Source: DATFDN01 sp963756495 (GTDB lineage: Bacteria > Pseudomonadota > Alphaproteobacteria > Acetobacterales > Acetobacteraceae). From it: DNA of 64,000 bases. The stretch is from contig CAVWNS010000009.1 in NCBI GenBank assembly GCA_963756495.1, positions 186,001 to 250,000 on the forward strand, read 5' to 3'. The position numbers were made by a program, and so were the translations under genes. Positions 36,141 to 45,935 of the stretch are shown here, in pieces. Under the pieces are notes generated by a model, which was not told the origin of the DNA, did no database searches, and saw only the letters and a list, made by a program, of their open reading frames with translations. Position 1 is the first letter of the stretch; each line of letters opens with the position of its first letter.

Positions 36141-38018
36141 ATGAGCGGTACCAGCAAGGACAACACCCGCGCCGAGGAATTCAAGCGTGCCACCGCCGGG
36201 GTGCTACGCGCGATCGCCGAGCAGCCCGACGTGCAGGTCAATTTCCAGCCGGGCCCCTCCGGCATATCGGGCAAGCGCGCGCGCCTTCCGCTGCCGACGC
36301 GCACCCTGCCCGCGCCCGAGATGGCCAAGCTGCGCGGCGCCTCCGATGCCATCGCGCTGCGCCTGCGCCATCACGACGACGCGGTCCACACCGCGCGGAT
36401 GCCGTCGCGGCGCGAGGCGCGGGATGCCTATGATGCGCTGGAGCAGGCGCGCGTGGAGGTGGTCGGCGCCCGCCACATGGCCGGCGTGTCGGCCAACCTG
36501 CGGATCAAGCTGTCCGAGGAATGCGAGGCCGAGGGCTACGACAGGATGACCCGGAAGGACCAGCTTCCGGTCGCCGCCGCGCTCGCGCTGCTGGCGCGCG
36601 AGCGGATGTCCGGCGAACCCACCCCCGAGCCGGCGCGGCGCGTGCTCGACCTCTGGCGCGGCACGCTGGGTCAAGGGGCCGAGGACGCGCTCGCGGAACT
36701 GGATCGCGCGCAGAAGGACCAGCGCGCCTTCACCCGGGCGGCGCGCAAGCTGCTCGCGGCGTTGAAACTCGCCGAGGCGGAGGCCGACGCCGAGCCCGAG
36801 GACCAGACCGAGGAGGGCGAGGAAGGCGGCGAACAGTCCAGCCAGCAGGACAATCAGGCCGAGGGCGAGGGCCAGTCGGAATCCGACAGCGAAAGCATGA
36901 TGGGCGCCCAGCCCGAGGAGATGCAGGGCGAGGCGGCCGACGATGAGGGCGACGAAAGCGAGGAGGATGCGGCCATCGCCGAGGGCGACGACCGGCCCGG
37001 CGGTCCTCAGCCCAGGCGCGAGCGTCCGCACCCCGATCACGAGGCGACCTACCGGGCCTATACCCGTTTGCACGACGAGGAGGTGTCCGCCGAGGATCTC
37101 TGCGATGCCGACGAGCTAACCCGGCTGCGCCAGCAGCTCGATCAGCAACTCCAGCATCTCCAGGGTGTGATCTCCAAGCTCGCCAATCGCCTGCAACGGC
37201 GGCTGATGGCACAGCAGCAGCGATCCTGGGAGTTCGACCTCGACGAGGGGTTGCTCGACGCCGGGCGGCTATCGCGGGTGGTCACGAACCCGATGCACGC
37301 GCTGTCCTTCAAGCACGAGCGGGAGACCGAATTTCGCGACACCGTGGTGACCTTGCTGATCGACAATTCGGGCTCGATGCGCGGCCGGCCGATCACGGTG
37401 GCGGCGATGTGTGGCGACATCCTGGCGCGCACCTTGGAGCGGTGCGCCGTGAAGGTCGAGGTGCTCGGCTTCACGACGCGCGCCTGGAAAGGCGGGCAGA
37501 GCCGCGAGAAGTGGGTGCAGGACGGCAAGCCGCGCAACCCCGGCCGGCTCAATGATCTGCGCCACATCATCTACAAGGCGGCGGACTCGCCCTGGCGGCG
37601 GGCCCGCAAGAATCTGGGGCTGATGCTGCGCGAAGGCCTGTTGAAGGAGAACATCGATGGGGAGGCGCTGCTGTGGGCCTACCGTCGCCTGGTGGTCCGC
37701 CCCGAGCACCGGCGCATCCTCATGGTGATCAGCGACGGCGCCCCGGTGGATGACTTTACCCTGTCCGTCAATCCCGGCAATTACCTGGAGAAGCACCTGC
37801 GCGAGGTGATCCGCGAGATCGAGACGCGCGATCAGGTGGAGCTGATCGCCATCGGCATCGGCCACGATGTCACCCGCTACTATCGACGGGCCGTGACCAT
37901 CGTGGATGCCGAGGAACTCGGCGGCACGATGATGAAGAAGCTTACCGAGCTGTTCGACGAGGACGCGGATGAGGCCTGGGCACGTGCGGCGATCGAGCAC
38001 GCGCCCCTGGTTGTCTGA
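36141..38018 (+). CDS. cobT: Cobaltochelatase subunit CobT
   Basis: 625 aa. N-terminal helical domain (about 1-200), a strongly acidic linker (about 210-300, rich in Glu/Asp/Gln/Ser), then a von Willebrand A domain (about 385-620) with the MIDAS motif LLIDNSGSMRG near residue 405, MVISDGAPVDD and GIGHDVTRYY. This is the standard CobT layout. Partners with CobS in a hexameric two-tier AAA+/VWA complex. A hairpin follows the stop. Confidence 0.96.
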   Translation: MSGTSKDNTRAEEFKRATAGVLRAIAEQPDVQVNFQPGPSGISGKRARLPLPTRTLPAPEMAKLRGASDAIALRLRHHDDAVHTARMPSRREARDAYDALEQARVEVVGARHMAGVSANLRIKLSEECEAEGYDRMTRKDQLPVAAALALLARERMSGEPTPEPARRVLDLWRGTLGQGAEDALAELDRAQKDQRAFTRAARKLLAALKLAEAEADAEPEDQTEEGEEGGEQSSQQDNQAEGEGQSESDSESMMGAQPEEMQGEAADDEGDESEEDAAIAEGDDRPGGPQPRRERPHPDHEATYRAYTRLHDEEVSAEDLCDADELTRLRQQLDQQLQHLQGVISKLANRLQRRLMAQQQRSWEFDLDEGLLDAGRLSRVVTNPMHALSFKHERETEFRDTVVTLLIDNSGSMRGRPITVAAMCGDILARTLERCAVKVEVLGFTTRAWKGGQSREKWVQDGKPRNPGRLNDLRHIIYKAADSPWRRARKNLGLMLREGLLKENIDGEALLWAYRRLVVRPEHRRILMVISDGAPVDDFTLSVNPGNYLEKHLREVIREIETRDQVELIAIGIGHDVTRYYRRAVTIVDAEELGGTMMKKLTELFDEDADEAWARAAIEHAPLVV

Positions 38019-38021
38019 GGG

Positions 38022-38037
38022 GAGCTGGCCCCAGCTC
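38022..38037 (+). terminator. Hairpin after cobT
   Basis: GAGCTGG and CCAGCTC (38022-38028 and 38031-38037) directly after the cobT stop, followed by TAGTTG. Short loop and poor T tract, so only a candidate. Confidence 0.4.
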
Positions 38038-38086
38038 TAGTTGCGGGCCTCAGGCGGGGCCGGAGCCAGCCCTTGACGCGACCCGC

Positions 38087-38278
38087 TCAAGGCTTGCGGA
38101 AGAAGGCGTCCGCAGCGCTGCGATGGGTCTGCTTGCGGCCGATGTCGGCTTCTACGCGGGCGATTTCCTCGTGCAGCTCGCCGATATAGGCCCGCAACTC
38201 GTCAACGCTGAGCGCGTCCAGCAACAGCTTCGTCAGTCGGGCCGGCCTGCGGGGCTCGGCTGCGTCATCCTCGTGCAT
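38087..38278 (-). CDS. DUF1192 family small coiled-coil protein
   Basis: 63 aa. LLLDALSVDELRAYIGELHEEIARVEADIGRK then SAADAFFRKP matches DUF1192, a short alphaproteobacterial protein of unknown function with one helical hairpin or coiled coil. Divergent from trcR. Confidence 0.88.
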   Translation of the reverse strand: MHEDDAAEPRRPARLTKLLLDALSVDELRAYIGELHEEIARVEADIGRKQTHRSAADAFFRKP

Positions 38279-38433
38279 TTCTCGTGTCCATCCTCATGGC
38301 CGCGCCCTTGACCTGTCGCCGGCTCGCCGTCATATGCCCTGACTGCCCGCGGCCGGGGCACGTTCACCTCATCCTCGCGCAAGGCGCTCCGGATCGAACG
38401 GTTGCCGGCTCGCGAGCCTGAAGGTGATATATC

Positions 38434-39012
38434 ATGGCACTGCCCCTCATGCCGAAAGCCACCGCCGTGTGGCTGATCGAAAAGACCGCGCTCACATTCA
38501 CGCAAATCGCCGAATTTTGCGGGATGCACCCGCTTGAGGTGCAGGCCATCGCCGATGGCGAGGTCGCGCAGGGGATCGTGGGCTATGATCCGGTGGCCAA
38601 TGGCCAGCTGACCGCGCAGGAGGTCAAGCGCTGCGAGGCCGACCCGAATGCGCGCCTGCAAATGCTGCCCAGCAACCTGCCGCAGCCGAAACGCTCGCGT
38701 GGCGGCCGCTACACGCCCGTGGCCAAGCGCAACGATCGGCCGAACGCCATCGCATTCCTCCTGCGGACCTATCCTCAACTGAGCGAAACGCAGGTCAGCA
38801 AGCTTCTGGGCACCACCAAGGAGACCATCCAGAAGGTGCGTGAGCGCACGCACTGGAACAGCGCGAACATCAAGCCGGGCGACCCGGTCATCCTCGGTCT
38901 GTGCAGCCAGACCGACCTGAACGCCGCGATCAGCGCGGCGAATGAGCGGTTGCAGCGTGAGGGCCAGGCGGTTCCCCAGCCCCCGCCGCCCGAGGCCGAA
39001 GAGGCGGCCTAG
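38434..39012 (+). CDS. trcR: Cell-cycle transcriptional regulator TrcR (DUF1013)
   Basis: 192 aa. MALPLMPKATAVWLIEKTALTFTQIAEFCGMHPLEVQAIADGEVAQGI, VGYDPVANGQLTAQEV and RPNAIAFLLRTYPQLSETQVSKLLGTTKETIQKVRERTHWN contain two HTH-like segments (about 15-45 and 110-140) typical of TrcR. In alphaproteobacteria TrcR binds promoters together with RNA polymerase. Pro-rich C-terminal tail. The stop overlaps a convergent DUF465 gene by 4 bp. Confidence 0.92.
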   Translation: MALPLMPKATAVWLIEKTALTFTQIAEFCGMHPLEVQAIADGEVAQGIVGYDPVANGQLTAQEVKRCEADPNARLQMLPSNLPQPKRSRGGRYTPVAKRNDRPNAIAFLLRTYPQLSETQVSKLLGTTKETIQKVRERTHWNSANIKPGDPVILGLCSQTDLNAAISAANERLQREGQAVPQPPPPEAEEAA

Positions 39013-39188
39013 ACCAACTCCCCGTGCGCGCGGATGCGCTCGATCTCCTCCTTTACGCGCAACTTCTCGATCTTGAGCCGGTTGAGCGCGTCGGTATCGG
39101 GACGCGGCCGGTGGTCCTCGTCGGTAATCCGCAATTCCAGTGCGGCATGGCGCTCCTTCAGGGAGTCGAGGCGGGCCTGCAAGCTCAT
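39009..39188 (-). CDS. DUF465 (YdcH-like) small protein
   Basis: 59 aa from ATG 39188 (MSLQARLDSLKERHAALELRITDEDHRPRPDTDALNRLKIEKLRVKEEIERIR). Two-helix coiled-coil hairpin typical of YdcH/DUF465. Function unknown. Convergent with trcR, and a second DUF465 gene lies 171 bp away in the opposite direction. Confidence 0.88.
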   Translation of the reverse strand: MSLQARLDSLKERHAALELRITDEDHRPRPDTDALNRLKIEKLRVKEEIERIRAHGELV

Positions 39189-39359
39189 TTCCGCTCCTTT
39201 GGCTGTGGCGCCGCGGCCGGGTGCGCCGGCCATCGCGACGGGTCACTGTACCCAATCTGACATGTGGCGGGAAACGCCAAACCTCAACCCGGGTGCCCGC
39301 GGCCAGGCAACAATGCGTGGTTTCGCGACCGCCCCGGCCGACCGCTATAACCCGCGTCC

Positions 39360-39563
39360 ATGCTGACCGATCATGATTCGCTGCTGCGCCGCCTGCACGA
39401 GCTTCGCAGCGAGCATCGCGACCTCGATACCGTCATCGCCCGCCTGGCGGACCAGGGCTCGCTCGACCAGATCCAGGTGCAGCGGCTGAAGAAGCGGAAG
39501 CTGATGCTGAAGGACGAGATCGCCTGGCTGGAGAACCGCCTCATCCCCGACGACATCGCCTGA
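39360..39563 (+). CDS. DUF465 (YdcH-like) small protein
   Basis: 67 aa: HDSLLRRLHELRSEHRDLDTVIARLADQGSLDQIQVQRLKKRKLMLKDEIAWLENRLIPD, a clear DUF465 helical hairpin. It ends 2 bp before purE and is probably co-transcribed with purE-purK, a common alphaproteobacterial arrangement. Confidence 0.9.
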   Translation: MLTDHDSLLRRLHELRSEHRDLDTVIARLADQGSLDQIQVQRLKKRKLMLKDEIAWLENRLIPDDIA

Positions 39564-39565
39564 GC

Positions 39566-40057
39566 ATGCCTCCGCTGGTCGGCATCATCATGGGCAGCCA
39601 GTCGGACTGGGCGACCTTGCGCCATGCGGCCGAGACCTTGACGCGGCTTGCGGTGTCGCATGAATGCCGGATTGTCTCCGCCCACCGCACGCCCGACCGA
39701 CTGCGCGACTACGCGATCGTGGCGCGCGAGCGAGGTCTGCGCGTCATCGTTGCCGGCGCCGGCGGCGCGGCGCACCTGCCCGGGATGTGTGCCGCCTGGA
39801 CACCGCTGCCGGTGTTGGGGGTTCCGATCGAAAGCCACACTCTCAAGGGTTTGGACAGCCTGCTTTCGATCGCGCAGATGCCCGCCGGCGTCCCCGTCGG
39901 CACCTTGGCGATCGGGCGGGCCGGCGCCATCAACGCCGCATTGCTCGCCGCCGCGATCCTCGCGACCACCGATCCGGCCCTCGCCGCGCGTCTGGATGCC
40001 TGGCGCGCCGCGCAGACCGAAGCGGTCGCAGAGGCCCCTGTGCCGGATCCGACATGA
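39566..40057 (+). CDS. purE: N5-carboxyaminoimidazole ribonucleotide mutase
   Basis: 163 aa. Converts N5-CAIR to CAIR in de novo purine synthesis. Signature IIMGSQSDWATLRHAAETL, SAHRTPDRL, VIVAGAGGAAHLPGMCAAWTPLPVLGVPIES and GTLAIGRAGAINAALLAAAIL, all class I PurE. Overlaps purK by 4 bp (ATGA). Confidence 0.97.
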   Translation: MPPLVGIIMGSQSDWATLRHAAETLTRLAVSHECRIVSAHRTPDRLRDYAIVARERGLRVIVAGAGGAAHLPGMCAAWTPLPVLGVPIESHTLKGLDSLLSIAQMPAGVPVGTLAIGRAGAINAALLAAAILATTDPALAARLDAWRAAQTEAVAEAPVPDPT

Positions 40058-41199
40058 CGTCCCCTCTCATGACGTTCCCTCTGCCACCCAACTCCGTCAT
40101 CGGCCTGGTCGGCGGCGGCCAGCTCGGCCGGATGTCCGCCCTCGCCGCCGCCCGGCTCGGCTATCGCTGCCATATCCTGACGCGCGAGCCGGACAGCCCC
40201 GCGGCCCAGGTCTCCCAGGGCGTGACCCTCAGCGACTACGCGGACCCGGTGAGCCTGAAGGCCTTCGCGGCGGCCGTCGATGTCATCAGCTTCGAATTCG
40301 AGAACGTCAGCGCCGAGGGGCTCGAGCTGCTCGCCTCGCTCAAGCCGGTGCGCCCGGCGCCCGCCGTGCTGCGGGTGAGCCAGGACCGGGTCGTGGAGAA
40401 GCAGTTCCTGAACGGCGCCGGCGTGCCCACGGCGCCGTGGGCGGCGGTCTCCAGTCTGGATGAACTGCACACGGCGGTGGCACGCATCGGCCTGCCGGCG
40501 GTGCTGAAGACCACCCGCTATGGCTATGATGGAAAAGGCCAAGCCCGCCTGGTCGCGCCGGAGGATTTGGCGGACGCCTTCGCAAGCCTGTCACCCAAGC
40601 CGCTTATCCTGGAAGGTTTTATCGACTTCGCCGCCGAGATCAGCGTGGTCCTGGCACGCGGCGCGGACGGCACGGTATCGGCGTTCGACACCGTGGAGAA
40701 CCGCCATCGCGACCACATCCTCGACCTCACCTTCGCCCCGGCCCGGGTATCGGAGGACGTCGCCCGGCAGGCCCAGGCGATCGCCCGCCGCATTGCCGGC
40801 GCGCTCGACGTCGTGGGGCTGCTCGCGGTGGAGATGTTCGTGGACGCGCGGGGCCGGGTGCTCGCCAACGAGATCGCGCCGCGTCCGCACAATTCCGGGC
40901 ACTGGTCGATCGAGGCCTGCCCGGCGAGCCAGTTCGAGATGCACATCCGCGCCATTGCCGGCCTGCCATTGCCGCCGGCGGAGCGCCACGCGGACGCGGT
41001 GATGCGCAACCTGGTTGGGCCGGAGGACGTCGCCCTCTGGCCGGAGATCGTGGCCACGCCGGGCCTGATCCCCCACCTTTATGGCAAGACCGCCGCCCGG
41101 CCGCGCCGCAAGATGGGCCACGTGACCCGCCTGTTCTCCAAGGGCTCGCTCCCCGGAGAGCACGGGATCGCCGCCGCGCTCGGCCCGCTCGCCCGCTGA
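40054..41199 (+). CDS. purK: N5-carboxyaminoimidazole ribonucleotide synthase
   Basis: 381 aa ATP-grasp enzyme making N5-CAIR from AIR, bicarbonate and ATP. The start at 40054 forms an ATGA overlap with purE; ATG 40069 is an alternative. Motifs: IGLVGGGQLGRMSALAAARLGY, FEFENVSAEGLELL, LKTTRYGYDGKGQ, EGFIDFAAEISVV, and a C-terminal EIAPRPHNSGHWSIEAC. Ends 4 bp from the convergent cydC stop. Confidence 0.97.
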   Translation: MTSPLMTFPLPPNSVIGLVGGGQLGRMSALAAARLGYRCHILTREPDSPAAQVSQGVTLSDYADPVSLKAFAAAVDVISFEFENVSAEGLELLASLKPVRPAPAVLRVSQDRVVEKQFLNGAGVPTAPWAAVSSLDELHTAVARIGLPAVLKTTRYGYDGKGQARLVAPEDLADAFASLSPKPLILEGFIDFAAEISVVLARGADGTVSAFDTVENRHRDHILDLTFAPARVSEDVARQAQAIARRIAGALDVVGLLAVEMFVDARGRVLANEIAPRPHNSGHWSIEACPASQFEMHIRAIAGLPLPPAERHADAVMRNLVGPEDVALWPEIVATPGLIPHLYGKTAARPRRKMGHVTRLFSKGSLPGEHGIAAALGPLAR

Positions 41200-41203
41200 G
41201 CCC

Positions 41204-42831
41204 TCAGGCCGCCGCGGCCACCGCATGGCCGCCAGACAGTCGGTAGATCCGGTCGAGCCGTTCCACCCCCGTCAGGCGATGCGCGATCAGGACCACGCTG
41301 CGGCCCTGCACCGCCTCGTTCAATGTCGCGAGGAAGGCGCGTTCGGTCTCGGCATCCAGGCCGGCACAGGGCTCGTCGAGAATGAAATCGGCGCGGGCGA
41401 CAGCAGCGCGCGCGCCAACGCCAAACGCCGCCCCTGCCCGCCCGAGAAGCGCGCGCCTCCCTCGCCGACCCAGGTGTCCAACCCGTCCGGCAGCGCACGG
41501 ACCGTCTCGGCGATGCGCGCCGCCGCCAGCGCGTCCCACAACGCCGCCTCGTCGGCATCGGGGCGGGCGAGCAGGAGGTTGGCGCGGATCGTGTCGTCGA
41601 ACAGATGGGTGGCCTGCCCCAGCCAGCCGATCCGCGCGCGCACGTCCGCGGCGGCCAGCGTGGCGATGTCCACCCCGCCCAGCAGCACGCGCCCGGCCTC
41701 CGGCGCGGCGAGCTTCAGCGCCAGGGCCGCCAGGGTGGACTTGCCGGCGCCCGACGGGCCGAGCAGGGCGACCCGCATCCCGGGCGGAACCTCTAGATTG
41801 AGTGCGTCGAACACCAGCGGATGGTCCGGGCGCCAGCGAAAGCGTACACCCTCGAAGCGGAGCGTAGAGCCTTCGGGTGCCGCCGCCGGGCGCTCCGGGT
41901 CCGGCACCGACGGGGGCGCCTCGGCGGCCTCCAGCACGCGCCGCGCCGCCGCGACGGCGTGCCCGGCCAGCGCGCCGGCCCGCGGCAGGCCGCCCACGGC
42001 CTCGAACGCGGCCACGCTCAGGAACACGGCCGCGACGGCTCCGGCCGGCTCCGCACCGGCGGACGCCAGGACTGCCAGGATCGCGGCCTGGCCGCACAGC
42101 AGCGCCAAGGCGCTGGCCAGCGCGGTGCGCCCGGTGACCTCCTCCTGCGCGCCCAGCAGCGCGGCCTCGCGCGCCTGCACGGCGGCGAGCATCCGGCCCT
42201 CGGCACCGAATGCGCGCACCTCGCGCAGTCCGGTGAGCGCGTCGAGCGCGGCGATGCGCAACCCCCCGGCCGTGTCGGCCAGACGGGAGCCGGCCTCCGC
42301 CGCCCCACGCGCCGCCACCCACGGCAGGACCATGGCGGCGACGACGAACAGCGCGACCACCACGGCGGCCAATAACGGGCTGCGCAGGCCGATCAGCACC
42401 GCCAGTGCGGGCACGAGCAGCACCGCGCCGGCCAGCGGCACGAGAATGCGCAGATAGAGTCCGTCCAGCGCCTCCACATCGCCTACCAGCCGGGCCAGCA
42501 CGTCGCCGGCCTGGCGGAAGCCGAGCCCGCCGGCCGAGCCGCGCGCCACGCCCCGGAAGAACCAGACGCGCAGATCGGCCAAGGCCCGGAACGTGGCGGC
42601 GTGCGTCGCCAGACGCTCCAGGTAGCGCAGGACGACGCGCGCCACCCCGAAGCCGCGCAGTGCGACCGGCGCGAGCAGCACCCCGGTCGCCAGCGCCGCC
42701 CCGACCACGCCGCCAGCCAGCGCCATCAGGCCCACGCCGGCGGCAAGCGAGCCAAGCGCGAGCAGCAGGCCGAGGAGCAGCCAGCCAGTCCGGCCGCGCC
42801 ACAGCCACAGGATGCGGAGAAGGTCGCTCAT
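41204..42831 (-). CDS. cydC: CydC subunit of the CydDC ABC exporter, apparent frameshift
   Basis: About 542 aa. With CydD it exports thiols (glutathione/cysteine) needed for cytochrome bd assembly. TM domain residues about 1-300 (MSDLLRILWLWRGRTGWLLLG), ATPase with Walker A GPSGAGKST, FSGGQGRRLALARALLS and then, in a different frame, ADFILDEPCAGLDAETE (Walker B) and IAHRLTGVERLDRI. A single indel near 41395-41405 in a CGCGCG/GCCCGCG stretch explains it. Starts with an ATGA overlap with cydD. Probably intact in the cell. Confidence 0.85.
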
Positions 42832-44525
42832 GCCGTCTTGCGCACCGGCACGGCGCGCCCATCGCGGATGTCGAGCCGCCGGCCGGCGAAGGCATGAGCG
42901 GCCGAGGCATGGCTCGCCAGGATCACGGTACGCCCGAGGGCGAGCTTGCGCAGGCTGTCCAGCACGTCGGCCTCCGTTGCCGGGTCGAGATGCGCCGTCG
43001 GCTCGTCCAGCAGCAGTAGCGGCGCGTTCTTCAGGAAGGCGCGCGCGATCGCCACCCGCTGCGCCTGCCCGCCCGACAGGCCAAAGCCGCCCTCGCCCAC
43101 CACCGTATCGAGCCCGTCGGGCAAGGACTGCGCGAACGGTGTGACGCGGGCCGCGCGGGCCGCCTCGGCCACTTCCTCGGCGGTCGCCTCGGGGCGGGCG
43201 AAGCGAATGTTCTCGCGGATGGTGCCGGAGAACAGGGTCGGGCGCTGGCCGATCCAGGCTGTCAGGCGCGACAGGGCCTGCGGGACGAGGTCGGCGATGT
43301 CGGCGCCGTTGACCGTGACCCGCCCGCTGTCGGGGCGGACGAAGCCCAACAGGATCTCGATCACGGTGGACTTGCCCGCCCCCGACGGGCCGGCCAGCAC
43401 GAGCGTCTCTCCCGCCGGGACCCGGAAACTGAGCCCGTCGAGCGCCGGCCCGCGTGCGGGGTCCCAGGTGAGACGCACATCCTCGAACGCCACCGTCACG
43501 CCCTGCGCGGCAACCGTGCGCACGGCGTGCACCGGCACCGCCCCCGGCGCAGCCGACGCCGGCAGTCCGATCAGGGCATCCGCCGCGCCGGTGGCGTGCA
43601 ACCGGTCCTGATAGGCGGCGGAGAAGGTCCGCAGCGGCGCGAAGAACTCGGGGACCAGCAGCAGCACGAACAGCGCCGCCGCCGGGTCGGCCAGCCGGTG
43701 TGCCGCGAGCGCCAGGCCGTAGCGCAACGCGAGCAATACCAGGGCCGCCGCCGCCGCGAGGTCGAGCGCGGCGGAGGACAGGAACGCCACCCGCAGCACG
43801 CGCATCGTCCGCCGGCTGAGATCGGCGGCGGCAACGGCGAGCGCCCGCGCTTCGTCCTCTGCCCGGCCATACAGGACGATGGTCGCGATCCCGCGCACCC
43901 GATCGAGGAAGCGGGCCTGCAAGCGCGCCAGTGCGAGGAACTGCCGCCGCGAGGCTGCTGCCGCCCCGATGCCGGCGACCGCCATCGCCACCGGCACCAG
44001 CAGCCCGCACAGGATGAGCAGTCCGGCCGCCAGCGGATCGACCCAGGCCACCACCAGCGCGACCAGCACGGGCGCCGCCACGGCGAGCGTCGAGGCGGGA
44101 AGCCAACGGCCGAAGAGCCCGTCCAGCGCCTCGATCCGGTCCACGACGATCGCCGCGAGATCGCCCGAATGGTGATCGCGCAGCAGTGCCGGCCCGGCGT
44201 GCAGCAGCCCCGACAGCGTCTCGCTGCGCAGCCGGCGCCGCGCGGCCGCGCCGGCGGCGAACGCCCGGCGCTCGGAAAGCCAGCCCAGGGCGGCCCGCAG
44301 CAGCGCAAGGCCGCCGAACGCCACCACCGGGGCGACGGCCAGGCCATGGAAGGCGAATGCAATGGCCAGGACCCGGGCGGCACAGAACGCCTGCCCGACG
44401 GCCGCGGCCACGCCCAGCAGGCCCAGCAGCACGATCGGCCGCCCTGCCCTGCCGCCCAGACGCGTCTGTCGCCGGAGCCACGCGCGCGCCGCCGCGCGCC
44501 CTTCGTCCCGCTCGGTTCTCGCCAT
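42828..44525 (-). CDS. cydD: CydD subunit of the CydDC ABC exporter
   Basis: 565 aa. Six-TM domain (about 25-310) and ATPase: Walker A GPSGAGKST, Q-loop IGQRPTLFSGTIRENI, signature LSGGQAQRVAIARA, Walker B LLLLDEPTAHLD, and switch His in ILASHASAAH. N-terminus is Arg/Ala-rich. Order cydD-cydC with a 4-bp overlap is the classical one. No cydAB genes in the window. Confidence 0.92.
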   Translation of the reverse strand: MARTERDEGRAAARAWLRRQTRLGGRAGRPIVLLGLLGVAAAVGQAFCAARVLAIAFAFHGLAVAPVVAFGGLALLRAALGWLSERRAFAAGAAARRRLRSETLSGLLHAGPALLRDHHSGDLAAIVVDRIEALDGLFGRWLPASTLAVAAPVLVALVVAWVDPLAAGLLILCGLLVPVAMAVAGIGAAAASRRQFLALARLQARFLDRVRGIATIVLYGRAEDEARALAVAAADLSRRTMRVLRVAFLSSAALDLAAAAALVLLALRYGLALAAHRLADPAAALFVLLLVPEFFAPLRTFSAAYQDRLHATGAADALIGLPASAAPGAVPVHAVRTVAAQGVTVAFEDVRLTWDPARGPALDGLSFRVPAGETLVLAGPSGAGKSTVIEILLGFVRPDSGRVTVNGADIADLVPQALSRLTAWIGQRPTLFSGTIRENIRFARPEATAEEVAEAARAARVTPFAQSLPDGLDTVVGEGGFGLSGGQAQRVAIARAFLKNAPLLLLDEPTAHLDPATEADVLDSLRKLALGRTVILASHASAAHAFAGRRLDIRDGRAVPVRKTA

Positions 44526-44612
44526 GCGCCTCCCTAATCCAGGGCGCGGGCGGCCGTCATGGCCGGGACCCGGCAGAGGGCATTAAAGTTTCGCAAGCGC
44601 GGGCCCTGCCGA

Positions 44613-45357
44613 TCAGTGCATCACATCGCCGCCGTTGGGCGAGAGGCAGGCACCGACGTAGAATCCGCCCTCGGGTCCGGCCAGCAGCAGCGCCGTGGCG
44701 GCGATTTCCTCGGGTCGCCCGAAGCGCCCGGCGGGCAGCCTTGCCTTGAAGGCGTCCTGCCATTCCTGGCTGTTCTGGCGCACGAGATCGGTATCGATCG
44801 GCCCGGGCGCGATGGCGTTGACGCGCACGCCGCGTGGCGCGGCCTCCCACGCCAGGGCGCGGGTGAAGCCGATGATGCCGGCCTTGGCCGCGCAGTACGG
44901 CACCGCGCCTGCCCCGCCCTTAAGCCCGAGTTGCGAGGCGACGTTGATGATGACCCCGCCTCCGCGTGCCGCCATCGCCGGATAGACGGCCTGCGCCATG
45001 AAGAACATGCCCTTGAGGTGGACCGCCACGATCCGGTCGAACTCGGCCTCCGTGTAGTCCTCGAACGGCTTGCGGATGTTCATGCCGGCGTTGTTGAACA
45101 GGATGTCGATGGGTCCAAGCGTCCGCGCCGCCTCGTGGGCGAAGGCGCGCGCGGCGGCGAGGTCGGCGACGTCGAGCGAGCGGTGCATGGCCCGACGCCC
45201 CAGCGCGGCGATCTCGGCGGCCGTGCCGTCGGCCGCCGTCGTCGTCCAGATGGCAGAAGGCGATGTCCGCCCCCTCGGCGGCGAAGGCAAGCGCGGTGGC
45301 ACGACCGATCCCGCGCGAGCCGCCGGTGACGAGAGCGACGTGGTTGGCGAGCTTCAT
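44613..45357 (-). CDS. SDR-family oxidoreductase, apparent frameshift
   Basis: About 248 aa joined. Start ATG 45357 (MKLANHVALVTGGSRGIGRATALAFAAEGADIAFCHLDDD) with a GAGAGGAA ribosome-binding site, then a shift near 45240 (a CCGCCGTCGTCGTC stretch) into AAEIAALGRRAMHRSLDVAD. Motifs: TGGSRGIG, NNAG, NVASQLG (Ser), YCAAKAG (YxxxK), APGPIDTD. Glycine-rich motif and catalytic residues are all present, so a sequencing indel is likely. Substrate unknown. Confidence 0.8.
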
Positions 45358-45935
45358 GGCGGTTCCTCTCCCACCCGGATCGACGCCCGTATGGGCGGGT
45401 TGGCCATGTTTCGGAGCGTACACCTGCCTCCTGCGGCGCCGCCACTGATGTACACAACCGACCCGGCGCCCTCTCGATGCGTACACCTGGCGTTAACGGC
45501 TCCTTGACCAGCGCACATCGCCTGTCAGGTAATCGCGTCGCGGCGGCGCCCTCGGCGTCCTGGTCGCGCGCCGGTAACCCGAGGCCGAGCGAAGCGCCGC
45601 CCAGACTCCGCCAGCGGCGAGGCTCAGGCCGGTGGATGGGTCCGTCAAACCGAGCGGGTCAGTTTCGACAGCGTTTTCACTCACGCCCTCCAACCACCTC
45701 TGTCGAAGCTGTGGCCGACACCCGAAAGACCTTCCGCACTTGCAGGGTGTCGATCGTGGCGCCCTAGTTTCCGAAACCCGCGTGACGGTTCCTGTTGCAA
45801 AAATCAGGAATGGGGATCAGCCTTAGTTTCAATACTGGCCTTCGATCCAAGTCTTCGTCTCCGCCCATGCGGCGGCGATCATTCCGGCCAGTTGTTCGTC
45901 GTTTAGAACAATACAAATCAATGGAGGAACAAGCG
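45358..45935. other. Intergenic region, no gene recognised
   Basis: About 580 bp between divergent genes. Short frames only, none with codon bias or a family match. The last ~90 bp before 45936 is AT-richer and ends in a GGAGGAA ribosome-binding site for the DUF1326 gene. Confidence 0.4.

Noticed and set aside
36141..38018. Reading the cobS-cobT pair as a MoxR/VWA stress system
   Set aside because: The CobS-specific N-terminus, the acidic linker in CobT and the BolA/J-protein context fit cobaltochelatase, not MoxR-VWA.
41320..44481. 1053-codon frame on the minus strand covering cydC and antiphase cydD
   Set aside because: Only the cydC part (from 42831) is protein-like; the upstream part is an alternate frame of cydD with low-complexity Arg/Gly/Ala.
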